28,232 bases of DNA from Clostridia bacterium (lineage in GTDB: Bacteria; Bacillota; Clostridia; Christensenellales; UBA1242). Both the position numbers and the translations under genes were made by a program. Shown one piece after another: positions 7,029-14,244 of this stretch. Location of the stretch: the NCBI GenBank assembly GCA_028694075.1, contig JAQUUD010000007.1, forward strand, positions 1-28,232, read 5' to 3'. The notes under the pieces were generated by a model, which made no database searches, was not told where the DNA came from, and worked only from the letters and a program-made list of their open reading frames with translations. Within the stretch, counting starts at the first letter, position 1, and each line of letters starts with the position of its first letter.

Positions 7029-8375
7029 ATGAGTGAAGTAAGCATTAATGTTCCAGAAAATCTTTCAGAATCAAAGAAACAACTTAGCGAACAAATTAAA
7101 TTCTTTAAAGAAGTTAGTGTTAATAATCCAGTCAGAATGACACGAAAACAAAAAAATAAATTTATTAGAGATTTTATCCAACTTGGAAGCGATATGGGCT
7201 ATAAAGTAACACTTGAAGAGGGAATTATAGCACATAATATTGTCGTACAAGGTTGGGAAGATGATGTATCTGAAATAGATAAAATTGAATGGGTTAGTAA
7301 TCAATTAGATAAAATTGAACAACTTGGCGTAGTAAGAAAATTAACGAATCCTAAACAATTAAAAAATTATATTACAAATCATTTTACTGGTTCAACTGAG
7401 TCAAAAAAATCAGATATTTCAAAAGATGACGGCATCGAATTTTTGATAGGTGCACATTATGACACACCCCCACGAATGTTTAAACAAGCAATAAAGCACC
7501 CTTTTCTAGTTATAGGTTCTGCATATACAGTAGGTCTTGCAAGTGCTTATGTTATAAATTGCTTAGCGTGCCAAAGCCTTAATGAAAGTGATTTTCTGTT
7601 TGTAAATAAATTGATTCAAGATACAGTAAATATTTTAAATGTTTCATCAATGGGCTATCTTTTCGGTTTAATGGGAAAAGTGACCGCAAACCCAAGCAAT
7701 ATTTTAGACAATGATAGTGGAGTGGTTGGGATACTTCAATTAATGGAGAAATATAAAGATGCTCCTAAACATATAAAAGACAAAATTAAATTTGTATGCT
7801 TTGATGGCGAAGAAAGATTTATGAATGGCAGTTTGGCATATGTGGCTAGACACAGAGCAAAATTAAAAGGTCAAACTTATATCAATTTAGATTGTATAGG
7901 TTTGGGAAAAGATATGAACTTATTTCATTTTAATTATATTAAAGGTGCTCCAAGCATTGCAAAAGAACTGTTCAAAGCCTTTAAAAAAGATGGAAAATTC
8001 AATCCGGTTATAAGAAAGAATGGAGTTCTTACATTGTCAGACCATATGTCATTTAATGGTTCAGCATCAGAAAGCGTTTGTATATTAGCAAATGATAATG
8101 ACACAAATTCATTGACAGACCGTATACATACCAAGAATGATGTTATAGTAAACCCTGACAATATTAATGCTGTTGTAAATACAGTCGCTCAAGTTGTTGA
8201 CGACCGAATATTGAATAAAACTGTTTTACTTGAAGAAGAACAAGCAGAAGTGAATACACTCGTATTTTCAAAAAAGAAATCATTGCAAATTGGAAAAACC
8301 CCTTTTGTAATACCTGCAACCCCAATTAAAATAGCATCAGAATTTGATATAGACAGCAAGACATTTGATATTTAG
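7029..8375 (+). CDS. M28-family zinc metallopeptidase (aminopeptidase-like)
   Basis: The 448-residue protein carries the metal-site motifs of peptidase family M28. GAHYDTPP gives H143 and D145. DNDSG gives the bridging D227. DGEERF gives the general base E261 and E262. NLDCIG gives D288. SDHMSF follows at 337-342, and IHTKND gives H367. M28 enzymes use two zinc ions to release N-terminal residues from peptides. A hydrophobic insert of about 30 residues (KHPFLVIGSAYTVGLASAYV region, about 156-186) lies between D145 and D227, as in a clostridial M28 subgroup. There is no signal peptide with this start, so it is probably cytosolic or peripherally membrane-associated. The start at 7029 is chosen because AGAGGTG and a consensus promoter lie just before it. 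The substrate is unknown. Confidence 0.87.
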   Translation: MSEVSINVPENLSESKKQLSEQIKFFKEVSVNNPVRMTRKQKNKFIRDFIQLGSDMGYKVTLEEGIIAHNIVVQGWEDDVSEIDKIEWVSNQLDKIEQLGVVRKLTNPKQLKNYITNHFTGSTESKKSDISKDDGIEFLIGAHYDTPPRMFKQAIKHPFLVIGSAYTVGLASAYVINCLACQSLNESDFLFVNKLIQDTVNILNVSSMGYLFGLMGKVTANPSNILDNDSGVVGILQLMEKYKDAPKHIKDKIKFVCFDGEERFMNGSLAYVARHRAKLKGQTYINLDCIGLGKDMNLFHFNYIKGAPSIAKELFKAFKKDGKFNPVIRKNGVLTLSDHMSFNGSASESVCILANDNDTNSLTDRIHTKNDVIVNPDNINAVVNTVAQVVDDRILNKTVLLEEEQAEVNTLVFSKKKSLQIGKTPFVIPATPIKIASEFDIDSKTFDI

Positions 8376-8444
8376 AAATTATATAATAAAACAAAGTTAC
8401 TAAATCAAAACAAATCTCTTGCAAAATAAATAAAAATATAGTAG

Positions 8445-8478
8445 AATATAGTTGTAAATTTGTTGCAACTATATTTTT
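8445..8478 (+). terminator. Possible terminator after the M28 gene
   Basis: A 10-bp stem (8445-8454 with 8466-8475) with an 11-nt loop ends in five T, about 70 bases past the stop codon. It is AT-rich, so its strength is uncertain. Confidence 0.5.
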
Positions 8479-8565
8479 AATGTAAAAGTTAAATTCGAAG
8501 AGCAAATTAGAACAAATTGTGAAAGCAAGCATTTAAATCATAACGAAAAAATCAAAGTGTTTTAT

Positions 8566-8633
8566 GTGCCATAAGTTGGAACTGGATAGAGTGTTGGTCT
8601 ACGGACTCTACGCCTAATGTCCGAATTTTACAA
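8566..8633 (+). pseudogene. Decayed tRNA-Arg copy
   Basis: This stretch aligns with the intact tRNA-Arg at 8650-8726. The D-loop and anticodon arm segment CTGGATAGAGTGTTGGTC followed by TACGGA matches at about 22 of 24 positions, including the full anticodon loop CTACGGA. The 3' half has lost the anticodon-stem partner, the TTCAA T-loop and the CCA end, so it cannot fold as a tRNA. An alternative TAGAGT/ACTCTA hairpin is possible. It is best read as a tandem duplicate in decay. Confidence 0.6.
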
Positions 8634-8649
8634 CTCAAGTATTAAATTT

Positions 8650-8726
8650 GCACTCATAGCTCAATTGGATAGAGCGTTGGTCTACGGAACCAAAGGTTAG
8701 GGGTTCAAGTCCCTTTGGGTGCACCA
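8650..8726 (+). tRNA. tRNA-Arg (anticodon ACG)
   Basis: The 77-nt cloverleaf is intact. The acceptor GCACTCA pairs with TGGGTGC, the D arm is GCTC/GAGC, the anticodon stem is TTGGT/ACCAA around loop CTACGGA (anticodon ACG, read as ICG after deamination, decoding CGN arginine codons), and the T arm is AGGGG-TTCAAGT-CCCTT. Discriminator A and an encoded CCA close the gene. Of the 8376-8860 gap, the remainder is the weak hairpin at 8445-8478, the decayed copy and the promoter of the next gene. Confidence 0.95.
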
Positions 8727-8825
8727 TAACAAATAACTGAAAATTGAGTATGTCAATTTTTGCTAGTTATCTAAAATCAAAATTAAAAAACAGTTGTCAT
8801 TTTAAAAGTCACTTCAATTTGACTA

Positions 8826-8854
8826 TTGACATCTCAATATATCCATTTTATAAT
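8826..8854 (+). promoter_or_regulatory. Perfect consensus promoter; implies a leaderless mRNA
   Basis: TTGACA (8826-8831), an exact 17-bp spacer and TATAAT (8849-8854) are followed by six bases and then ATG at 8861. The expected transcription start, 7 bases after the -10, is the A of that ATG. Confidence 0.8.
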
Positions 8855-8860
8855 GTTTTT

Positions 8861-9370
8861 ATGAAAAAAAATATGTTCGATTTTGAAGCCTATAAAAATG
8901 ATTTAATTAATTATTGTTATTATCCTTGTGATAGAAATGAAGAAAAATCAACTAAAAGAGCGGATTTTATTGCTAAGCATTATACAGATGAGTATTTAAA
9001 TGATATTATAAAAAATACGCAAAAGTTTTCAGGCGATATTCTTAAACTACTTAAAAAAGAAAACAAAATTAGAGATGGGCAAATTTACACTGAGGTGGTT
9101 CTCTTTGAGCGTGGATATATTAGCAATAATTGCTCGGGTGGTTGGAATGCCGATAGATTGTTTTTTATTGATGAAACAAACAAGCCAATCAGTATGTATT
9201 TATTGGAAAAATTTTTTGGAAAAGATTGGGTTTTTTTAGACACTGACGAGCGAGTAATTTATGATGCAAAAGAAGAAGTCGGATATGAACAGTTTGTTCT
9301 AACTTTTAATATTAGCATACCGTTAAAAAAATTTCGTGAAATATGTGATGAAAATTGTCAAAGCAAATAA
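8861..9370 (+). CDS. Uncharacterised 169-residue cytosolic protein, apparently leaderless
   Basis: I do not recognise the family. The protein is soluble, without signal peptide or TM segments. Recognisable stretches are a charged helical N-terminal half (FIAKHYTDEYLNDIIKN) and a C-terminal half with GGWNADRLFFIDE, GKDWVFLDTDERVIYD and a final strand QFVLTFNIS. The reading frame is open from an ATG at 8744, but the consensus promoter at 8826-8854 lies inside that extension, so 8861 is the likely start. No ribosome site precedes 8861. The HAD phosphatase gene follows 63 bases downstream on the same strand, with its own AAGGAG. Confidence 0.75.
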   Translation: MKKNMFDFEAYKNDLINYCYYPCDRNEEKSTKRADFIAKHYTDEYLNDIIKNTQKFSGDILKLLKKENKIRDGQIYTEVVLFERGYISNNCSGGWNADRLFFIDETNKPISMYLLEKFFGKDWVFLDTDERVIYDAKEEVGYEQFVLTFNISIPLKKFREICDENCQSK

Positions 9371-9433
9371 TTTAAGTTTAATATTGACTAAAATGATTAT
9401 TAATTTAGTTTAAAATTGACTTAAGGAGAAATA

Positions 9434-10204
9434 ATGAAAAATTATAAATATCTGCTGTTTGATTTGGACGATACTTTAATTGATAATTTTGAAAATACTA
9501 AACACGCTTTTAAAGTTACACTTGACTATATGGGTATTGAATATTCCGATGAGATATTTTCAGAGTGGCTTACACACGAAAAAAAATTTTGGCATCTTAG
9601 AGAAAGGCAAGGTTCCGAATTACAAGTGCCAGATGAATATAAAAAGTCAGTTGATGCTATGGTGCAGTGGGTAAGAAGTCAGCGATTTGTTCTTTTTTTC
9701 AATGACATCGTAGATTTAAATAAAGCAATGGAATTAAATGATGTTTATTTAAATGCTATGAACGAACAAGTTGTGCCCATAAAAAATGCTTTTGATGTTA
9801 TGAAAAAATTATATGGAAAATATAATATTTTTGTGGCAACAAACGGACCATCAATTGCAACAAAAGGCAAATTAAGCAAAATTGGTTGTTTGGATTTTGT
9901 TGATGATATATTTTCTGCTGATATGTTTGGAGTAATGAAACCGAGTGAAAAGTATTTTGCTGAAATAAAACAAAGAACAGGCGAGCCAAACAGTGAAAAA
10001 TATTTGGTTATAGGCGATTCATTAACAACTGATGTTGAAGGTGCAATAAATTCTGGCATGGATTCCTGTTGGTTTAACTTAAAAAATGAAAAATCATCGA
10101 ATTTGAATTTAAAACCTACATATGAAATCTGTGAATTAAAAGAATTATTAAAAATATTAAATACAAGAAACAGATGCAGAGAACAACCTTGTAAATCATT
10201 TTGA
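9434..10204 (+). CDS. HAD-superfamily phosphatase, YjjG/YfnB type
   Basis: The 256-residue protein has the four HAD motifs in order: FDLDDTLID (motif I, nucleophile and acid Asp at about residues 10 and 12), VATNG (motif II), KPSEKYF (motif III Lys) and VIGDSLTTDVEGA (motif IV acidic pair). The helical cap is inserted after motif I. This matches subfamily IA proteins related to E. coli YjjG and B. subtilis YfnB, which are nucleoside monophosphate phosphatases that remove non-canonical pyrimidine nucleotides. That substrate is inferred from family resemblance only. The start is fixed by AAGGAG seven bases before the ATG. The final ~15 residues (basic and Cys-containing, NTRNRCREQPCKSF) extend past the usual end of the family. 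The stop is TGA. Confidence 0.87.
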   Translation: MKNYKYLLFDLDDTLIDNFENTKHAFKVTLDYMGIEYSDEIFSEWLTHEKKFWHLRERQGSELQVPDEYKKSVDAMVQWVRSQRFVLFFNDIVDLNKAMELNDVYLNAMNEQVVPIKNAFDVMKKLYGKYNIFVATNGPSIATKGKLSKIGCLDFVDDIFSADMFGVMKPSEKYFAEIKQRTGEPNSEKYLVIGDSLTTDVEGAINSGMDSCWFNLKNEKSSNLNLKPTYEICELKELLKILNTRNRCREQPCKSF

Positions 10205-10292
10205 TATTTTGTAGAAGAGCACAAAATGAAATTTAAATGCTTGTTATTTGGATTGGAGTTTTGAACAACTGAAATAGGATTTTTTTATAAAC

Positions 10293-10328
10293 AAAAAGAA
10301 GCGAGATTTTTGAGGTCTGCTTCTTTTT
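10293..10328. terminator. Bidirectional terminator between HAD and collagen-like genes
   Basis: AAAAAGAAGC (10293-10302) pairs with GCTTCTTTTT (10319-10328), extended inside by AGA/TCT, and T/A tracts lie on both sides. It sits between the convergent genes 9434-10204 (+) and 10356-11102 (-) and can serve both. Confidence 0.75.
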
Positions 10329-10355
10329 TTATTATGAGCAATTATTTTGAGCGTT

Positions 10356-11102
10356 CTAAGAAATTGTTATTCCTGCACTAGCCGTTCCAACGAGTGCCGT
10401 AGCAATTGCTATGCCTTCAACTTCAATGAATAACACAAGAGCCAACCTTGTTCCTGCAACAACAGGAACATTGACTGCTTGCGTAACAGTTGCTGTTCCT
10501 CCAATTCCAATAACTCCAGTGTATCCCGGTGCTAAAGTAACATCTGTTCCAACAATTTCCGTAAGCGTATTGCTAGCAGGGTTTGCGCCATAAAGTTGAG
10601 CGTGAACATTTGCAGTTGTGCCTTCAAGATCAATCCCGAGTGTTAGTGAAAAAAATACACTCATATCAGTGATTGTGCCATCTCGTGGAACCATAAATGT
10701 TAAATCTGTTAATCCAGTTAAATCAATATCTGCGTCCAATGCTGTTAATAACGGAAGATTATCGCCAAACGCAATAATGGCTGGCAAGCCGACTAAACCA
10801 CCCACAAGAGAAGTTAGTGTAACTGGCGTTCCTGAAGAGAACGGAATTATTGCTCCAAGCCCATCAGCCCCAGTTGCCCCAGTAGCACCTGTTGGACCAA
10901 TAAGACCAATTGCCCCAGTTGCGCCGGTTGCCCCAGTTGCGCCGGTTGCCCCAGTAGCACCGGTTGCCCCAGTAGCACCTGTTGGACCAGTTGCCCCAGT
11001 AGCGCCAGTGGGACCAGTTGGACCTGTTGGTCCGATTGGACAAAATGGCTGACAACACGGCTGGCAACACGGATCACAACATAAATTTGAAAAACATCCC
11101 AT
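10356..11102 (-). CDS. Collagen-like surface protein with exosporium BclB-type C-terminal domain
   Basis: The 248-residue protein has three parts. A Cys-rich N-terminus (residues 1-23) has eight Cys, mostly as CC pairs (CCDPCCQPCCQPFC). A collagen-like stretch of 19 Gly-X-Y triplets (residues 24-80) is mostly GAT and GPT. The C-terminal domain (about 84-248) begins GAIIPFSSGTPVTL and continues with VPRDGTITDMSVFFS, VHAQLYGA and TLAPGYTGV, which match the BclB-type exosporium domain that forms trimeric heads in Bacillus-group spores. It has no ordinary signal peptide or TM helix, as in other exosporium collagens, which are placed on the spore by the mother cell. Ser/Thr of the triplets are potential glycosylation sites. 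AAGAGG precedes the ATG. It suggests a spore coat or surface role, but spore formation cannot be shown from this window. Confidence 0.88.
   Translation of the reverse strand: MGCFSNLCCDPCCQPCCQPFCPIGPTGPTGPTGATGATGPTGATGATGATGATGATGATGATGAIGLIGPTGATGATGADGLGAIIPFSSGTPVTLTSLVGGLVGLPAIIAFGDNLPLLTALDADIDLTGLTDLTFMVPRDGTITDMSVFFSLTLGIDLEGTTANVHAQLYGANPASNTLTEIVGTDVTLAPGYTGVIGIGGTATVTQAVNVPVVAGTRLALVLFIEVEGIAIATALVGTASAGITIS
10863..11033 (-). repeat. Collagen Gly-X-Y coding repeat
   Basis: There are nineteen 9-nt codon triplets (on the + strand, GTTGCCCCA/GTAGCACCT-type units) encoding GPT and GAT. Such tracts expand and contract easily by slippage. Confidence 0.9.
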
Positions 11103-11496
11103 TTTATTAAACCTCTTATTTAATTATTAGGACTTAGCATTAATATTTTTTATATAAAGCTGATAACATCAACATTATTTTATAAGGTGATTAAAATCAT
11201 TTTGATTAAATCCTTAATAAAGCATAAAATTAAATTTAAACTTTATTTTAAGTCCTTAAATCATTGTATGTAAGTTAAATATTTTTGTGTTGCAATGAAA
11301 TATTCAAATATTCTATCACCTAGTAAACAAAGTCTTATAAGTTAACTCAGTTATATTAAAAAATTCACAGTTATTTTTTTAATAAATTCTTTGATTGAAA
11401 AAGTTTCATCAAATTATGATAAATTATGTTGGTTTATCCCAATTTTAGCGAGCATAAAATTTTATTAAATAATCAAATTAAATAAAGGAGGGGGTT
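11103..11496. other. AT-rich divergent intergenic region
   Basis: A 394-bp gap lies between the collagen-like gene (-) and the SIMPL gene (+). Apart from a plausible promoter for the SIMPL gene (11391-11420) and the ribosome sites at each end, I see no convincing gene, RNA or strong hairpin. The collagen-like gene lacks an obvious sigma-A promoter here; a sporulation sigma factor would be one explanation, but I cannot confirm it. Confidence 0.5.
11391..11420 (+). promoter_or_regulatory. Plausible promoter for the SIMPL-domain gene
   Basis: TTGATT (11391-11396), an 18-bp spacer and TATGAT (11415-11420) lie about 75 bases upstream of the start codon. The match is moderate. Confidence 0.4.
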
Positions 11497-12237
11497 ATGA
11501 AAAAATTTTTTTACATTATAACATCATTTATTTTATTAGTTGCTTTAATGGTTTCAAAAGCAGACTTTAATAATGTTTATGCAATGAATGAATTTTCCAG
11601 CAAAATAACAGTGAGCGGAACAGGCGAAGTTCAAATGATACCGGATACGGTCATTGTGTCAATGGGGGTTGAAAGCACAAACAAAATCCTAACAGAAGCC
11701 GAAACCGAGAATTCAAGTAAAATAAACAATATAATTAATATACTTTTTGATTATGGAATTGAAAAAGATAGCATTAAGACAAGAAATTTCAATGTATTTC
11801 CGAAATATGATTACAACAAAGGTCAAAGTTTTATAGGTTATCAGGTATCAAATTATTTGGACTTTAAAACTGGGGACATTCAAGGAGTCGGCGAAATTAT
11901 AACGAAATTGACTGAGGCGGGGGCTAATTGTTTTAATGGTGTTTCTTTTACAGTTGAAGATAATGAACTAGCATATAGACAGGCGCTTGAAAAGGCAATT
12001 GATAATGCGTGGAATAAGGCTATAGCGTTGCTTGGCGAAGATGTTGAACTTTATATTCAAGAAATCACGGAAGAAAGTGTTTATGGTTATCGTGGAATTT
12101 ATGATAATTATGCCTCAGCAAAGTCAATGAGTGAAGGTGCAACCATTATGGAAGGCGAAATAATTGTAAAAGCAAGTGTAAGAGTTGTTTTCGGATATAA
12201 TTTTATTACTAGTGAAAATGAAAATGAAAATGCTTAA
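11497..12237 (+). CDS. Secreted SIMPL-domain (DUF541) protein
   Basis: The 246-residue protein starts with a signal peptide: MKKFFYI, then the hydrophobic stretch ITSFILLVALMVSKA, with a probable cut near residues 22-30 (NNVYAMN). The SIMPL (DUF541) domain follows. Its N-terminal strand is KITVSGTGEVQMIPDTVIVSMGV, a pattern typical of the family, and SIKTRNFNVFPKYDY and FIGYQVSNYLDF match the second conserved block. Family members include the mammalian IRAK-interacting protein and BP26 of Brucella, which assembles into channel-like oligomers. In bacteria the role is unclear, so I assign only an exported domain protein. The start is fixed by AAGGAGGGGG before the ATG. A strong hairpin (12394-12428) lies downstream. 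Confidence 0.87.
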   Translation: MKKFFYIITSFILLVALMVSKADFNNVYAMNEFSSKITVSGTGEVQMIPDTVIVSMGVESTNKILTEAETENSSKINNIINILFDYGIEKDSIKTRNFNVFPKYDYNKGQSFIGYQVSNYLDFKTGDIQGVGEIITKLTEAGANCFNGVSFTVEDNELAYRQALEKAIDNAWNKAIALLGEDVELYIQEITEESVYGYRGIYDNYASAKSMSEGATIMEGEIIVKASVRVVFGYNFITSENENENA

Positions 12238-12393
12238 AAAAATTTATTAACATTAAATGAAAATATTAATATTAATAGTAAGTTTATAATATTAAATAAT
12301 ATAATATTAAATAAAATGAAGAGAAAATTCTGAATTTTGAAATATTTAGAATATAAGTATAAAAGAATATTAGTCTTACAAGTGAATGTATAA

Positions 12394-12428
12394 TATAAAT
12401 CCGCCGTCAATCAGACGGCGGATTTATA
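12394..12428. terminator. Bidirectional terminator (15-bp perfect hairpin)
   Basis: TATAAATCCGCCGTC (12394-12408) pairs perfectly with 12414-12428 around the loop AATCA. It sits between convergent genes (SIMPL + and DegV -). It lacks a long T run on either side, so it may act with Rho or as an mRNA 3'-end block. Confidence 0.65.
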
Positions 12429-12488
12429 GTTAGGTATTTCACATGTTAATGTTTGGTTACTAGTAGTTACTTAATAATTTAAAATTAA

Positions 12489-13373
12489 TTATGCTGATAA
12501 AGTTTGATAATCACGGATAGAAGCAATGCCAATTGTTTCTGGTCCGGTATGAACACCTGCAGTGCTTCCGATTTGATTTAAGGTTATGTTTTGCTTATCA
12601 ATATTTAATTTCTTGATTGCATCATTCATAAATCTTTCTGCCAAAATCTTATCTGTGCTATATCCAACGCAAAATTTAAAATCTTTGATTTTTTTCGCAG
12701 TGTTTTCAAATAATTTCTTAATTTCTCCAATTATTTTCTGAAGAGTCATTCCCAGTCCGATTGCTTTCCCGCCACTTTTTATATTTCCGTCTTCCATTAT
12801 AATTATAGGCTTTACGGCCAATATATTAAGCAAAATGCTGGATAATTTTCCAATTCTGCCACCGGCACGCAAATAATCTAATGTTTTAACGGTTATAAAT
12901 ATCTTACTTTCTTTTTTAAGTTCTTCAATGTTTTCTAAAATTTTAGCAACTTCAAAATCATTTTCAATCATTTCGGCAACACTTAAAACAAGTAATCCTT
13001 GCTGAGCACTGCACATCAAAGAATCAACCACATTTATGACCGCATCTGGATATTTTTCCAAGATAGATTTTTTTGCAAGCAAAGCAGATTCATAAGAACC
13101 ACTAAACTTTGAAGAAAGGCAAATGCAAAGTACTTCCTGATTATTTAAAATTGCTTTTTCAAACTCTGAGGCAAAATCTTCAATGGAAGGGCAGGCAGTT
13201 TTAAAATGCATTTTCGGATTATTTTTCATCATTTCATATAATTCATCACTGGTGAGTAATTTGGATTCATTTTCATAATTCACCCAAAAAGGAATGACAC
13301 TAACATCATATTTTTTTATATTCTCCGGAGTCAAATCAGATGCTCCGTCGCTTATTAATTTAATTTTTTTCAA
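12489..13373 (-). CDS. DegV-family fatty-acid-binding protein (FakB type), TTG start
   Basis: The 294-residue protein has the DegV fold signatures: KLISDGASDLTPE at the N-terminus, PSIEDF, the fatty-acid-carboxylate loop region CLSSKFSGSYESA, then KTLDYLRAGGRIGKLSSIL and AVKPIIIMEDG. In Firmicutes, FakB proteins hold a fatty acid while FakA phosphorylates it; fakA is at the left end of this window. The frame is open from an ATG at 13418, but AAGGAG (13381-13386) sits seven bases before a TTG at 13373 that starts KKIKLISDG, and the -10 element overlaps the upstream ATG region. I therefore use the TTG. It is divergent from the TetR gene at 13561, which may control it. Which fatty acids it prefers cannot be read from the sequence. 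Confidence 0.88.
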   Translation of the reverse strand: MKKIKLISDGASDLTPENIKKYDVSVIPFWVNYENESKLLTSDELYEMMKNNPKMHFKTACPSIEDFASEFEKAILNNQEVLCICLSSKFSGSYESALLAKKSILEKYPDAVINVVDSLMCSAQQGLLVLSVAEMIENDFEVAKILENIEELKKESKIFITVKTLDYLRAGGRIGKLSSILLNILAVKPIIIMEDGNIKSGGKAIGLGMTLQKIIGEIKKLFENTAKKIKDFKFCVGYSTDKILAERFMNDAIKKLNIDKQNITLNQIGSTAGVHTGPETIGIASIRDYQTLSA

Positions 13374-13416
13374 AATTTTTCTCCTTGATTTCAGATTGAC
13401 ATTTCTCTGATAAAAC

Positions 13417-13445
13417 ATTATACTTTATATTGGTGGATTTATCAA
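13417..13445 (-). promoter_or_regulatory. Promoter for the DegV/FakB gene
   Basis: On the minus strand TTGATA (13440-13445), a 17-bp spacer and TATAAT (13417-13422) place the transcript start just downstream of the spurious upstream ATG. This supports the TTG start at 13373. Confidence 0.75.
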
Positions 13446-13502
13446 TATAATATACTAAGTCAATTTCTTATATATTGCTAAATAATCAACACTTCTATTA
13501 AA

Positions 13503-13534
13503 AATGTTTAAAAAACACTAAGAATGTTTAAAAA
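13503..13534. promoter_or_regulatory. Direct repeat in DegV-TetR intergenic region (possible operator)
   Basis: AATGTTTAAAAA occurs at 13503-13514 and again at 13523-13534, a 20-bp period (about two helical turns), just upstream of the TetR gene. TetR proteins often bind in their own divergent promoter region, although usually at inverted repeats, so this is only a candidate. Confidence 0.3.
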
Positions 13535-13560
13535 TAATATTAAAATTCGGAGAAAATTTT

Positions 13561-14130
13561 ATGAAAATCTTAAAAAACGACAGGAGAAGCAAATTAACAA
13601 AAAAAATGTTAAAAGATGCTTTGCTTGAATTATTAAAGAACCAACCAATATCAAAAGTTACTGTTAAGCAGTTATGTGAAAAAGCAGATATAAATCGGGC
13701 AACTTTTTATAATCACTTTTATGACACAAGAAATGTTTTAGAATATATTGAAGAAGAATATTGCGAAAATCTAAAAATTGAAGTTATTAATATGTTAGGC
13801 ACAAACAATATCCCAGAATTCATTTTAAATATACTAACTGAAATGAAAAGTGATAAGCACTTAAATCAAATTATCACCTGTGAGAATACAAAACCAAGAT
13901 TTCTAAGAAAGATTATTAATATGGCTCACGATTTAATTATTTCACACTGGTTAAAAATCTTTAAAGTAAAAACAAAAGAAAAATTGGAATATGCTTATTC
14001 ATTTATGACAACGGGCTCGTTTAGTGTAATCAATAAATGGCTTAATAACAATTTAAAAGAAAGCCCTCAGGAGATCGCTGAAATATTGCAAAGAATAACA
14101 GCGGGAATTAAGCACTATCTAACTATTTAA
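13561..14130 (+). CDS. TetR/AcrR-family transcriptional regulator
   Basis: The 189-residue protein has an N-terminal three-helix DNA-binding domain (about residues 8-60). The helix-turn-helix is VTVKQLCEKADINRATFYNH followed by FYDTRNVLEYI, the classical TetR pattern. The C-terminal helical domain (about 70-189) ends SFSVINKWLNN, similar to the DhaS-like TetR subgroup. It probably acts as a ligand-responsive repressor. Divergent placement from the DegV/FakB gene suggests control of fatty-acid uptake or activation, which is inference from position. GGAG precedes the ATG. Confidence 0.88.
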   Translation: MKILKNDRRSKLTKKMLKDALLELLKNQPISKVTVKQLCEKADINRATFYNHFYDTRNVLEYIEEEYCENLKIEVINMLGTNNIPEFILNILTEMKSDKHLNQIITCENTKPRFLRKIINMAHDLIISHWLKIFKVKTKEKLEYAYSFMTTGSFSVINKWLNNNLKESPQEIAEILQRITAGIKHYLTI

Positions 14131-14174
14131 AATTGAATTATATTTATGTTTGTTTCAATCCTAATATCAGGTTA

Positions 14175-14202
14175 TTGACAATTTTTTTATTTATGATATA
14201 AT
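14175..14202 (+). promoter_or_regulatory. Promoter for the three-gene paralogue cluster
   Basis: TTGACA (14175-14180), a 16-bp spacer and TATAAT (14197-14202) lie 42 bases before the ATG at 14245. Confidence 0.75.
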
Positions 14203-14244
14203 TTATTTAATTGTAGAAAAATGTCGTTTTGAAGGAGAAAAATT

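Noticed and set aside
10411..11077. Several long open frames on both strands over the collagen-like gene
   Set aside because: They come from the repetitive Gly-X-Y codons read in other frames (Pro/Val/Ala or Leu/Gln/Val repeats). They lack ribosome sites, and the minus-strand BclB-type frame explains the region.
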